Shown here one piece after another: positions 28,153-36,858 of a DNA stretch of 64,000 nt. The stretch comes from Candidatus Zixiibacteriota bacterium. GTDB taxonomy: Bacteria; Zixibacteria; MSB-5A5; GN15; PGXB01. A model generated the notes under the pieces. It did not search any database and was not told the DNA's origin. It was given only the letters and a program-made list of their open reading frames with translations. Both the position numbers and the translations under genes were made by a program. Positions within the stretch are counted from its first letter, which is position 1. Every line of letters begins with the position of its first letter. The stretch covers positions 124,001-188,000 of the forward strand of contig JAFGAL010000010.1 in assembly GCA_016933695.1 (NCBI GenBank), written 5' to 3'.

Positions 28153-29766
28153 TTATTCGGAACTCTCCGTCGAATTCGGCAGGGGCGACCATTCACCGAT
28201 ATGTTCCGAGTAGACTTTGCATCGTCCCCGTGACTGCCAGATTTCATTGGAGTTGTAATTCCATTCCATGTATTCCGAACCGCCGCCGCCGATGGTGGTG
28301 ATCAGGAAGCGGTTGTTTAGATAGCCGATGGCTTCGGCCTGATCCGCCGGGCGATCGCTGTCACCGCCGGAGGGATCGATCGGAATCCATCCGTACGCCG
28401 GCAAATAGACTTCCACCCAGCGATGAAAGACCTCGTCGGTGGAAGCGTCATCATTGCGAATGACCACTGATCCGGCATAGCGGGCGGGAAGACCCGCGGC
28501 CCGGCACAAGGCGATATACACGAAGCTGTATTCGGAACAGGACCCGCTTCCGCGTTGTAAGACGGTCGGGGCGACATTCCATCCGCCGGCCAATTCGTAG
28601 TGCATATTGGCGATGACATGGTCATACAGCTTGCGGGCGATCCAGTAGCAGTTGGTTTCGTCGCCGACCACGGATTCGACCGTGTTCTGGATAACGGGAT
28701 CATCGACCCAGTACTTGGTGTCATCAACCAGATATTTCCCGCTGATCTTCTCGGGGATATCATCGAGGGTGCCGACCCGATCGGGAAACAGGTGGAACCG
28801 CGTTTTATACAGCTCGGCCGCAATCGTCATCGACGCGGCAACCGTGCCGCCGGCGGGGATATTCTCGAAATGATAGTGCGCCATTCGCTGATCCCAGCGA
28901 TCACTGACAAAATCAGTCGGAGCCGGAGTGTAGACGATCGTGTCGAGAATAGTCTGGAACGGTAAGTCCTGCGGCACGGCAAAATAGATATCCAGAGACG
29001 TAATGGTCCCCGGACCGTAATTGCGGAATTGATGCGTGAACTCCAGTTCCTGCCGTTTGGCATCGGTTCGCGAATAGATGTCGTTGTCGTGGATAATAAT
29101 CCGATACAAACTGTCGCTCTGGTAATCGACATTCCAGAGATGAGTCCCGTCCCAGGCTAACCCGCGGGGGAATGCCGACGGGGAAGCGAACGCCGTAATA
29201 ACATCGCCGTTTTCCGGATATACCATATAAATTTTGTCGTCGATACGGTCGGACACCCACAGATACGTGCCGTCGAAACAGAGACCATGCGGATTGCCGG
29301 ATGGTGACGGAAGCTCCGTGATGGTTGTGCCGTCCTCGGTGGAGATGCGGTACAGCATATCGGCTCGATAGTCGGCCAGCCAGAGACACTCGCCGTCCCA
29401 GGCCAGTCCCTGGGGATTATCGCAGGGGGCATAGAGAGTTTTTTCCGCAACCAGCGTCCTGGTGTTCAGCTTGAATATCATGTTTTCCTCGACATCTAAC
29501 GCCCAGAGGAAATTATCCTGCATTGTCAACCCCTCGATTCGATACCCCGGTGCTTCAATGGCTCGCACGACCGCTCCGTTCGAGGGATCGATCTGATACA
29601 ACGAATCGCTTTTTCGGTCGGCCATCCAGAGATATTTGCCGTCGAATGTCAATCCGGTTGGACAATGGCCCGGTGTGGCGAATTGCGCGACGATGTCGCC
29701 GGTAACCCCGAACGTTCCTTGAGAAAAAAGCAATAATATAAGCAGTGCAGTTCCGACCGCTCTCAT
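28153..29766 (-). CDS. Secreted beta-propeller and transglutaminase-like protein
   Basis: A 537-residue exported protein. After a signal peptide (ALLILLLFSQGTFGV), residues ~25-235 contain five or so repeats of the form 'P.GLTFDGKYLWMADR.SDSLYQIDP' (compare AWDGECLWLADY, CFDGTYLWVSDR, AWDGTHLWNVDY), giving an NHL/SMP-30-like propeller. Residues ~380-480 form a transglutaminase-like core: Cys in GSGSCSEYSFVYIALCRAAGLPARY (near 407), His in FHRWVEVYLPAYGWIPID (near 446) and the following Asp, a complete Cys-His-Asp triad. GGAGGAG precedes the start. It is the last gene of the group that includes the GldA/F/G-like operon. Family members act as peptidases or cross-linkers; which applies here is not shown. 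Confidence 0.87.
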   Translation of the reverse strand: MRAVGTALLILLLFSQGTFGVTGDIVAQFATPGHCPTGLTFDGKYLWMADRKSDSLYQIDPSNGAVVRAIEAPGYRIEGLTMQDNFLWALDVEENMIFKLNTRTLVAEKTLYAPCDNPQGLAWDGECLWLADYRADMLYRISTEDGTTITELPSPSGNPHGLCFDGTYLWVSDRIDDKIYMVYPENGDVITAFASPSAFPRGLAWDGTHLWNVDYQSDSLYRIIIHDNDIYSRTDAKRQELEFTHQFRNYGPGTITSLDIYFAVPQDLPFQTILDTIVYTPAPTDFVSDRWDQRMAHYHFENIPAGGTVAASMTIAAELYKTRFHLFPDRVGTLDDIPEKISGKYLVDDTKYWVDDPVIQNTVESVVGDETNCYWIARKLYDHVIANMHYELAGGWNVAPTVLQRGSGSCSEYSFVYIALCRAAGLPARYAGSVVIRNDDASTDEVFHRWVEVYLPAYGWIPIDPSGGDSDRPADQAEAIGYLNNRFLITTIGGGGSEYMEWNYNSNEIWQSRGRCKVYSEHIGEWSPLPNSTESSE

Positions 29767-29793
29767 GATACTCCTCCTTGATTAATGGCGCGA

Positions 29794-30078
29794 TTACGGC
29801 AACAGCCGTGAAAAATCATCGTACGGAATCACCGGCCAGGTTTCCGTATCGAGAATTCCCAGGGTATTGATTTCCGACGCGACACGAAAGGCCGTGGTTT
29901 GATCGTCGGCTTCGAACAACGCCAGGTAATCGTACCGTCCCAGCGTGGCGAATATGTTTTTCACTTTGGCGTGGTGTTTGTTGAACAACTCCAGGGAATT
30001 ATCGACCTGATGCGACAAATCTCGGTGTGTTTTTTTGGCGCCGGGATTGATCGACATTGCCATGATAAATAAGGCCAT
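29794..30078 (-). CDS. GYD-domain protein
   Basis: A 94-residue protein. The start at 30078 (MALFIMAMSINPG) is chosen because GGAGGG lies six bases upstream (30085-30090); a longer reading frame extends upstream without a ribosome-binding site. The sequence follows the GYD-domain pattern: an N-terminal strand, a helix with 'VDNSLELFNKHHAKVKNIFA', the signature TLGRYDYLALFEADD, then ASEINTLGILDTETW. GYD proteins are small ferredoxin-like-fold proteins of unclear function. It lies between the DUF4340 gene and the transglutaminase gene on the same strand, with short gaps. Confidence 0.85.
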   Translation of the reverse strand: MALFIMAMSINPGAKKTHRDLSHQVDNSLELFNKHHAKVKNIFATLGRYDYLALFEADDQTTAFRVASEINTLGILDTETWPVIPYDDFSRLLP

Positions 30079-30146
30079 GACCATCCCTCCATGGTAAAGG
30101 TTTGCCATAGTATAGTATCTGAAATGGAAGTGGGCAACGGAAAAAA

Positions 30147-31073
30147 CTACGGCATGAACGAGGCGAAATCGGCGCGCAGAATCCCGTAGACGCTGCTGTA
30201 TATAACGTAGGTGTCGGCACCCTGATCGAGGCGGCAATAGTGTCGATGATTGTCCTCGGCGACCTTGCTGAACACCAGCGAGTGTGTCGTGCCGTCACGA
30301 AGCGTCACGTTCATGGTGAAATCGACATCACTGAAATCGACCTTGCCGCTGTCGGCGGCATTGACGAAATCATTGGCGCGAAGCCCGTCAACCAGATCAA
30401 GCATCACTCGGGTTTTGGCGGTGTCGGTCGGGGCTTTATCGGTAAACGGCTTTTGGGAAGCCATCCAGATCGAATCCTGACGTTCCAGCCGGATCGCCTT
30501 GTCGGGATACACGAAGTCGATCTGCGCCACCCGGGAACTGTCGAACGGGAAAATCATTTTGTCCAGCCACTGGCCACGACTGCGCGTGAACGTATACGTC
30601 AGCATGCCCGCGGCGGCATGGACGCCATTTTCATCGCGCCTGCGAATATAGGTGTGACCGAAATCCGGGGTCGGCTTGCCGATGATGATGCTGTTCAGCA
30701 GTTCGCCGTCACCATAGAAATTCACCAGCGTGCCGGTCAGGTTGTCGACATTAAATTCCGCCTGACGATCCGGATTTTCCGAGATGACATCGCCGACCGT
30801 GATTGTCGCCGCCGTGGTCAGGATATTGGCAATCACCAGTGTGTCGGTCCGGCGCGGGATGGAATCATCGAGATACCAGACACCGTCATCGACATAGAAG
30901 TGAAAGGTGTCGGCGGGGGAGTAGATTTCAATGCGGTCGATCTGATGGGCATCGAGACCAAGAAAGTTCTCGACCGTGCGTCCCGATGTCTGCCGCTCCT
31001 CGTGACCGCTCTGAATAATCCAGATAACCACGACGGCCGCGAGAATTATCGCCGGTATGGCCAGACGTTTCAT
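30147..31073 (-). CDS. DUF4340 domain protein of the Gld-type ABC operon
   Basis: A 308-residue protein with one N-terminal membrane anchor (LAIPAIILAAVVVIWII) and a periplasmic remainder. The repeated pattern 'I.RIEIYSPADTFHFYVDDGVWYLDD' near residue 45, and again VAQIDFVYPDKAIRLERQDSIWMAS near residue 185, is that of DUF4340 proteins. These commonly follow GldG-family genes. Its ATG overlaps the GldG stop codon (ATGA at 31070-31073), so translation is coupled. The role is unknown; an accessory envelope part of the ABC system is inferred from gene order. Confidence 0.87.
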   Translation of the reverse strand: MKRLAIPAIILAAVVVIWIIQSGHEERQTSGRTVENFLGLDAHQIDRIEIYSPADTFHFYVDDGVWYLDDSIPRRTDTLVIANILTTAATITVGDVISENPDRQAEFNVDNLTGTLVNFYGDGELLNSIIIGKPTPDFGHTYIRRRDENGVHAAAGMLTYTFTRSRGQWLDKMIFPFDSSRVAQIDFVYPDKAIRLERQDSIWMASQKPFTDKAPTDTAKTRVMLDLVDGLRANDFVNAADSGKVDFSDVDFTMNVTLRDGTTHSLVFSKVAEDNHRHYCRLDQGADTYVIYSSVYGILRADFASFMP

Positions 31074-32665
31074 CGGGCGTTCCCCTTCCTGGCGGACCGT
31101 TTGATCTGCCAGCGAATTACGCCAATGATGATAACCAGAAACGGCATGCCGAACATGTTCAGATATTTGACAAAATTCTTGGTACCGTCCGAGACCACCC
31201 GAAGCGTGCGCCCGGTGACCTGTTTTGAACGGATCGAAATTAACCCCTTATCCTGTGTCAGCCAGTCCGCGATATTAAGTAAAACCACGAAACTGCCGGC
31301 ACTGCGACGGTAGTCGTCAGATACAAACGAACCGTTGCCGATCACGACCAGCCGCGATTCCTCGCCGTGGTCGATTTTTTCCGGAATCGGTGTTTCGCTG
31401 AGCGTATCGGGACCCTGGTATTCCGGAAGTTGTTCGTGCTGAATATAATAACTGTCGAAATTCCCGGTGAGGACCGCACCAAGCGGAATGTTTTTCATCA
31501 TAAAATCGGACTGCTCATACTGTTTTTCCGGCGAAATATCAACCGGGATGGAACGGATACCGGATTGCTCGGAACTCGCGAACAGGATTCTCCGCTCAAC
31601 TCCGTCGTTGACGGGGAAGTTCAAATCCAGCGGACTGACAAACATGATATCCAGCCGATTGAGATCCTTGACAATCGGATTTTCCCGATCGAAATTGGCA
31701 ATCGCCAGATAGAAGGGATAGCGTGCCATACTCTGCATCTGGAATTGCCCCATATTTCGCGTGACCGGAATCATGTTGCATTGCAGATCGATCGCCAGTT
31801 GTTCTTTGATGCCGATCCCATATGAGTTCAAGAGTTTGTCCAGACCGTTAACCACCGGCGTGACAACGCCCTGCTGAATATTGACATCGACCTTGTTCAA
31901 CAGAAACGCCACCCGTCCGCCGCGCATGATAAATTGGTCAATCAAATACAACTCCCACGGAGACATATCCTCGGTCGGTGCCACAACGAACAGCGCCTGA
32001 ATGTCCTCGGGGATGTATTTCAGATTTTCCAAATTCATGAACTGCACGCGATATTCCTTCTGAAGGATCTCATACGCTGTTTGCAATCCCTGGGCCATGT
32101 CCGGTTCACCGTTGCCCATGGTGAACCCGATTTTGGGGATTTCAGTGCTGATCAGTTTCCGAATGGCGCGGGACAGATCATATTCGAGGTTGTTGGTGTT
32201 TTCGATAAACGGCAGGACTTCCTGTTTGTCGCCGTAAATCAGCACCACGCCCTTGTAGCCTTTGATGAATTCGGTCTTATCATTGCGAAAGACGTTGAAC
32301 TGAAGCGGCGGAATGCGATATCCCATCGCCTCTTCTTCTTTGTTCTCCTTGGCCGGGTCGATAAATTCATAGTGCAGATACCCGTCGGAATACGCCCGGT
32401 AGTCGTCCAGCAAATCTTTCAAGTACCGCGCATCGCCGTTATGCGGGGCGGGAAGGTCATCGGTAATATAGGCTTTCACCGTCAGGCGGTCGTTTAACTC
32501 GCTCATCAACTCTCGTGACGCCTCGGAAAGCGAATAGATGTTGTTGTCGGTCAAGTCGGCCCGCGAAAACAAATTGATCGAAATCAGATTGATAATCACG
32601 ACAATGGCCAGCACGATCACAATCAGCAGTCCGGCGGTCGATTTGGTTTTAACTTCCTTGACCAT
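31070..32665 (-). CDS. GldG-family auxiliary component of ABC transporter
   Basis: A 531-residue membrane-anchored protein. The start at 32665 is favoured because it forms a TAATG overlap with the permease stop codon; GTG three codons earlier is the alternative. One helix lies near the N-terminus (GLLIVIVLAIVVIINLISINLF) and one near the C-terminus (FGMPFLVIIIGVIRW). The periplasmic body has the GldG/'ABC-type uncharacterised' family pattern: TDNNIYSLSEASRELMSEL, VKAYITDDLPAP, YHYEFIDPAKE-like text, and a Rossmann-like core ending in IGNGSFVSDDYRR. The family works with GldA and GldF in gliding Bacteroidota but is widespread elsewhere with unknown function. Confidence 0.9.
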   Translation of the reverse strand: MVKEVKTKSTAGLLIVIVLAIVVIINLISINLFSRADLTDNNIYSLSEASRELMSELNDRLTVKAYITDDLPAPHNGDARYLKDLLDDYRAYSDGYLHYEFIDPAKENKEEEAMGYRIPPLQFNVFRNDKTEFIKGYKGVVLIYGDKQEVLPFIENTNNLEYDLSRAIRKLISTEIPKIGFTMGNGEPDMAQGLQTAYEILQKEYRVQFMNLENLKYIPEDIQALFVVAPTEDMSPWELYLIDQFIMRGGRVAFLLNKVDVNIQQGVVTPVVNGLDKLLNSYGIGIKEQLAIDLQCNMIPVTRNMGQFQMQSMARYPFYLAIANFDRENPIVKDLNRLDIMFVSPLDLNFPVNDGVERRILFASSEQSGIRSIPVDISPEKQYEQSDFMMKNIPLGAVLTGNFDSYYIQHEQLPEYQGPDTLSETPIPEKIDHGEESRLVVIGNGSFVSDDYRRSAGSFVVLLNIADWLTQDKGLISIRSKQVTGRTLRVVSDGTKNFVKYLNMFGMPFLVIIIGVIRWQIKRSARKGNAR

Positions 32666-33375
32666 TATTTCCACTTCCTGCTTTCAAGGGTTTGCACGGT
32701 TAAAAAGAGGAAGATAAATATCAACGACAGATAGTAAAACACGTCGCGGCTGTCCAGCACGCCGCGCGCGATGTTGTTGAAATGATAATCTATCGACAAA
32801 AACTCCAGAATATTGGCGATAAATCCGGGGAAGAGGAAAACTACCTTGTCCACAATGAAAAAGAAAAAGATAATCACGAAGGACAGGATAAACGACACGA
32901 TCTGGTTCTGGGTCAATGCCGAGGTAAAAATGCCGATCGCAAGATAAACACCGACGACAAAAAAGAGACCGATATATCCGGCGATCGTGGCGCCGACATC
33001 GGGTTCCCCGAGAAAGGCAATCGAGATGAAATGAATCAATGTCAGTATCAGTGTCACCAGGATCAACAGGTACGCCGCGATGTATTTGCCGAGAACCAAT
33101 TGCCAGTCCTTGATCGGCAGAGTCATCAGCAACTCAATCGTGCCGAGACGTTTTTCCTCGGACAGAAGGCGCATCGATACCGCCGGGATGAAAAACAGCA
33201 GGATGAACCGAATAATACCGAACAATCCACGCAGATCGGGCGTGTTGCTGAGAAACATGCCGGTGGAAAACTGCCAGCCCGCGATTAGGAGAAAAAGGGT
33301 GATGACAACGTACGCGACCGGCGAGTCGAAATAGCCCTTAAATTCTTTTTTGGCGAGAACCGCTATCTGTCGCAT
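32665..33375 (-). CDS. ABC transporter permease, GldF-like
   Basis: A 236-residue ABC-2-type permease with six predicted helices. The N-terminus (MRQIAVLAKKEFKGYFDSPVAYVVI) is the typical GldF/NosY-like beginning. RLLSEEKRLGTIELLMTLPIKDWQLVLGKYIAAYLL is the coupling-helix region. The start lies one base after the ATPase stop codon with GGGGAG upstream, and its stop overlaps the GldG start. Together with the ATPase it forms a half-transporter pair; the substrate is unknown. Confidence 0.93.
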   Translation of the reverse strand: MRQIAVLAKKEFKGYFDSPVAYVVITLFLLIAGWQFSTGMFLSNTPDLRGLFGIIRFILLFFIPAVSMRLLSEEKRLGTIELLMTLPIKDWQLVLGKYIAAYLLILVTLILTLIHFISIAFLGEPDVGATIAGYIGLFFVVGVYLAIGIFTSALTQNQIVSFILSFVIIFFFFIVDKVVFLFPGFIANILEFLSIDYHFNNIARGVLDSRDVFYYLSLIFIFLFLTVQTLESRKWK

Positions 33376-33376
33376 C

Positions 33377-34312
33377 TCAGTGCTCCCCTCCGGTCAGTTG
33401 TCGGAAGACGTCTTCCAGCGACGTGACTTCGCGTTTCATCTCCAGCAAAACCGTATTGGTGTTCATGCACAGCCGGAAGATATCTTCGCGGGGATCGATC
33501 CCCTTGACCGACTCAAGCTGGACTTCGTGAAGACCCTCGGTGATCTGAATGTCATTGATAATCCGGTCGATACCCGGCACGTTGATTACTTTTTCCAAAA
33601 ACGTGCCGCAGTTGTTTTTCACCTGCAGAGAAATCCGACCCTTGCCCTCGAACGATGCCTGCAATTCCGACGGAGTGCCGTCAGCGACCAGATCCCCCTC
33701 ACTGATAATCAGCACACGGTTGCAGGTCGCCTCGACTTCATGCAGGATATGCGAACAAAGGATAACGGTTTTTTCCCGTCCGAGGTTTTTTATGAGATTG
33801 CGTATTTCTATAATCTGATTGGGATCGAGGCCAACCGTCGGTTCGTCGAGTATCAAAATCTCCGGATCATGCACCAGCGCCTGCGCCAGCCCGACCCGTT
33901 GACGGTATCCCTTGGACAACTCGCCGATATTTTTGTGTACGACGCCTTCGAGACCGCAAGTAGCGATCACTTCCCTAATACGACTGCCGTCGACGGTTCC
34001 GTCGCCGCGCATGCGGTGCATGAAGTTGATATAATCGACGACATTCATGTCGAGATAAAGCGGGGCGTTTTCCGGCAAATAGCCGATCCGTTTGCGCACT
34101 TCGAGCGATTCGGTGTGGATGGAATGATTATCGACCAGGACGTTTCCCGATGTGGGGGAAAGGTAACAGGTGATAATCCTGACCGTGGTGGTTTTGCCGG
34201 CTCCGTTGGGGCCGAGAAAGCCCAGCACCGTGCCTTTTTCTATCTCAAAAGATATGTTATTTACGGCCGGCGCCGTCCCGTAATACTTGGTAAGATTTTG
34301 AACCGATATCAT
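33377..34312 (-). CDS. ABC transporter ATP-binding protein, GldA-like
   Basis: A 311-residue ATPase. Walker A GPNGAGKTTTVRI near residue 37, signature LSKGYRQRVGLAQAL, Walker B ILILDEPTVGLDP, and the switch His in ILCSHIL are all intact. The last ~90 residues form the regulatory extension common in GldA/NatA-like ATPases. It is the first gene of the tightly packed ATPase-permease-GldG-DUF4340 operon. It powers the GldF-like permease at the inner membrane. Confidence 0.94.
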   Translation of the reverse strand: MISVQNLTKYYGTAPAVNNISFEIEKGTVLGFLGPNGAGKTTTVRIITCYLSPTSGNVLVDNHSIHTESLEVRKRIGYLPENAPLYLDMNVVDYINFMHRMRGDGTVDGSRIREVIATCGLEGVVHKNIGELSKGYRQRVGLAQALVHDPEILILDEPTVGLDPNQIIEIRNLIKNLGREKTVILCSHILHEVEATCNRVLIISEGDLVADGTPSELQASFEGKGRISLQVKNNCGTFLEKVINVPGIDRIINDIQITEGLHEVQLESVKGIDPREDIFRLCMNTNTVLLEMKREVTSLEDVFRQLTGGEH

Positions 34313-34358
34313 AGGGCAATTATTACCAATTAAATTCTCCAGACCTCACAAAGGCGAT

Positions 34359-34386
34359 AAAATATACAATATCCTGAAATTGTCAA
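34359..34386 (-). promoter_or_regulatory. Promoter-like pair for the Gld-type ABC operon
   Basis: Minus-strand TTGACA (34381-34386), 16 bases, TATTTT (34359-34364). The ATPase start lies 46 bases downstream. The same two hexamers at the same spacing occur before the C25 peptidase gene. Confidence 0.45.
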
Positions 34387-34446
34387 TCTGTAATTTTCTT
34401 TTACTGCGCGGTGTCGTTCCGGTTCCAAAAAAAAAACAACGATTTT

Positions 34447-36729
34447 TCAATATGCCAGTAAGGTCTCAGCCTGCCTGAGAATTTTCTGAGTACTCGGCAG
34501 ACAGTGCTCATCGCCATCCGTGCCGTACGCCACGCGGCTGTCCAGCGCGTGAAGAATTTGTACCGGAGCGTCGAGATAATCAAACAGGTTTTTCGCGATA
34601 TACGCCGCGATGGTCGGCCCCACGCCTCCGTGGAAGCGATCCTCGGACACCACCAGCACCCGCGAGCAATCCTCGACCGCCTTGTCAATCGCCAACCAGT
34701 CGATCGGTTTGACCGTTCGCAGATCGACAACACGCACGTTGACGCCGCGTTCGGCGAGAATATCCGTCGCGCGAAGCGAGATCGGCAGGGTGATGCCATA
34801 ACTGATAATGGCCATGTCAGTGGCGGTTTCATTATAGGTTTTGGCTTGGCCGAACGGAATTAACTCATTGATCGTCGGATAGGGTGCCATAATATTGCGG
34901 CCTTCCCAGTCGCGACGGTTATACAGCGCGACCGCCTCGCAGAATATCGCGGGATCGCCGCTGACAAAGGCGGTGCGCAACAATCCGACCGCGTCGGCGG
35001 CATTGGACGGAATTACCACGTGCAGACCGGGAATATTGATAAACGAGCCGAGATTGGCCTCGGAATGCCACATTGCTCCCGCGCCCTGTTTATAACCGCC
35101 ATACGATGTGCGGATGACCATCGGCATGCGAAAATGCGTATTCGACCGCTGATAGCAGGTTGCGATGCGGTCTTTCAACTGCTGGTAGCCGGGGCTGAAA
35201 TAGTCGATGAACTGAATTTCCGGAAGCGGCACCCGTCCCTGATAAGCATGGCCCACGGCGCGCCCCAGAATGCCCGCTTCATCCAGAGGCGTATTGAATA
35301 CGCGGTCGCTTCCGAACGCGCGTTGGAGATGTTGCGTGACCAGAAACACGCCGCCCTTGCCCTTGAGATTACGCATGACCGCTTCGCCTTTGGCGAATGT
35401 CCCTTTGGGGAAATCGGCCACATCCTCGCCGAATAAAACAGCGTCGTCGGATAACAGCATCAGGTCGAACAGGCTGTAATTTATCGCCTTGCGCATCAGC
35501 ATAGGGGGTTGGTTTTCGGGAAGTTCCGCAGTCTCGAACAACCCCATTTCGTGGAATGTGCGGTAGTGCTCGGCGCGGGTTTCGCCACGTTCGGCAATCA
35601 TCTTTCGCCAGCGATCTTCGGCGGTTTCGTGATTGTAGCTGTAAACTTTTCCGAGAATGTCTTCGATCTTTTTTGTCCGGATATCAGCAGTCGTCTCGAT
35701 GGAAACGGTCTTGACCTCTTCGTCTATATCTTTAAATATCTGCAGTATCTCACGGAGTGATAATATGTTGTCGTTGATATAGTCCTGTGCGACCGTGCGC
35801 AGGGGATCATTGTTAATATGATAATTCTGCTCTTTGGATTCCATGTAATGGGTTTGATCATCCGAGCCGGAATGCGATTCCAGACGCACCACGTTGATAT
35901 TTGCCAGCGCCGGGCCTTGTCCTGAACGGACATAATCGACCAATTCGCGGAAGTGGGTGATCGTGTCTTTGATGTTAACCCCGTCGAAATTCGATATCTT
36001 CAAACCAAAGCGCTGGAATCCCTCGAATGACGTGGTGGGATTTCCTTCCGGGAATTGCTCATCGACACTGGTGGCGATTGCCCAGCCGCAGTTGTAGATG
36101 CCGAACAGGTTCGGCGTTTTACCGAACACGCTGTAGAACACGGCGCGATGAAATTCCGGCGACGACGAGGCGCCTTCGCCGATCGCACAAAACACGATCG
36201 CGTCGTTTTTATACCGTCCGCCGGGAATGCCGACCGGACCAGTGATCCGGGTCGGGTTTTTAATGGCGTCGCCCAGCCCGGCGGCCTCAAGACTGTGCGA
36301 GCCGGTGGGGGAGGCCTGCGGAAGAATCGCCAGTTCCGGGTAGTTGGAATGTGCCGGCTGAAGCATGCCGCCGGTGGAGGTGGAGCGAACGTCGCCGACC
36401 GCCTCGCGGATTTTCTGTTGGATGGTGACACCCCGATGCATATCAAAGGCTTTGTTGCGATAGTAACCGATGAACGGATCATCATGACGAAGCAATTCCG
36501 CCGCGACCACGTCGATCAGTTCCTTGCCGCCGCACCCGATAAAGAACTTGCAGAGTCCTTTGCGCAAAAGCAGTTTTTCTTCCAGTTCGATCCGGCGCGC
36601 CAGCACCATTGAGCGATATATCCGTATCAGCGCATCGCGGTCAAGCCCGCCATAACCGGAAAGGTCGGGTTCTTTATTTTCGGTCGGCCGTAATGTCTGT
36701 ATAAAATCTCGCACTTCGTAGAAGGCCAA
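34447..36729 (-). CDS. 2-oxoacid dehydrogenase E1, alpha and beta subunits fused
   Basis: A 760-residue thiamine-diphosphate enzyme. Residues ~30-380 match the E1 alpha subunit, with GEGASSSPEFHRAVFYSVF as the ThDP motif near residue 190 (GEG in place of the usual GDG; the motif ends in YNCGWAIAT). Residues ~420-760 match E1 beta: YSLFDLMLLSDDAVLFGEDVADFPKG, FNTPLDEAGILGRAVGHAYQG, RTSYGG and VRVVDLRTVKPIDW. Normally these are two genes. The start is TTG at 36729 with GGGAG six bases upstream; there is no better ATG. No E2 or E3 gene adjoins, so the substrate (branched-chain 2-oxoacids or pyruvate) cannot be settled. The branched-chain type is the closer match by eye. Confidence 0.9.
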   Translation of the reverse strand: MAFYEVRDFIQTLRPTENKEPDLSGYGGLDRDALIRIYRSMVLARRIELEEKLLLRKGLCKFFIGCGGKELIDVVAAELLRHDDPFIGYYRNKAFDMHRGVTIQQKIREAVGDVRSTSTGGMLQPAHSNYPELAILPQASPTGSHSLEAAGLGDAIKNPTRITGPVGIPGGRYKNDAIVFCAIGEGASSSPEFHRAVFYSVFGKTPNLFGIYNCGWAIATSVDEQFPEGNPTTSFEGFQRFGLKISNFDGVNIKDTITHFRELVDYVRSGQGPALANINVVRLESHSGSDDQTHYMESKEQNYHINNDPLRTVAQDYINDNILSLREILQIFKDIDEEVKTVSIETTADIRTKKIEDILGKVYSYNHETAEDRWRKMIAERGETRAEHYRTFHEMGLFETAELPENQPPMLMRKAINYSLFDLMLLSDDAVLFGEDVADFPKGTFAKGEAVMRNLKGKGGVFLVTQHLQRAFGSDRVFNTPLDEAGILGRAVGHAYQGRVPLPEIQFIDYFSPGYQQLKDRIATCYQRSNTHFRMPMVIRTSYGGYKQGAGAMWHSEANLGSFINIPGLHVVIPSNAADAVGLLRTAFVSGDPAIFCEAVALYNRRDWEGRNIMAPYPTINELIPFGQAKTYNETATDMAIISYGITLPISLRATDILAERGVNVRVVDLRTVKPIDWLAIDKAVEDCSRVLVVSEDRFHGGVGPTIAAYIAKNLFDYLDAPVQILHALDSRVAYGTDGDEHCLPSTQKILRQAETLLAY

Positions 36730-36858
36730 GGCTTACTCCCATTTCGTTGATTTGTCCATCCGAAGTTCATTTCATATATATGGAATCTATAACCCGTAAT
36801 GGCCAAAAAGGTTTCCGGGAATCTTGCCTGTGAAAAACCGCGACGGATAAAGGTGTTG

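Noticed and set aside
30240-31313. 357-codon plus-strand open frame
   Set aside because: It covers the DUF4340 gene and the 3' end of the GldG gene in antisense. It has no ribosome-binding site and no recognisable protein.
33350-34333. 327-codon plus-strand open frame
   Set aside because: Fully antisense to the ABC ATPase gene, which has all Walker motifs.
34427-34446. T-run on the minus strand after the E1 gene considered as a terminator
   Set aside because: A ten-base run is present (34427-34436) but no stable hairpin precedes it on the minus strand.
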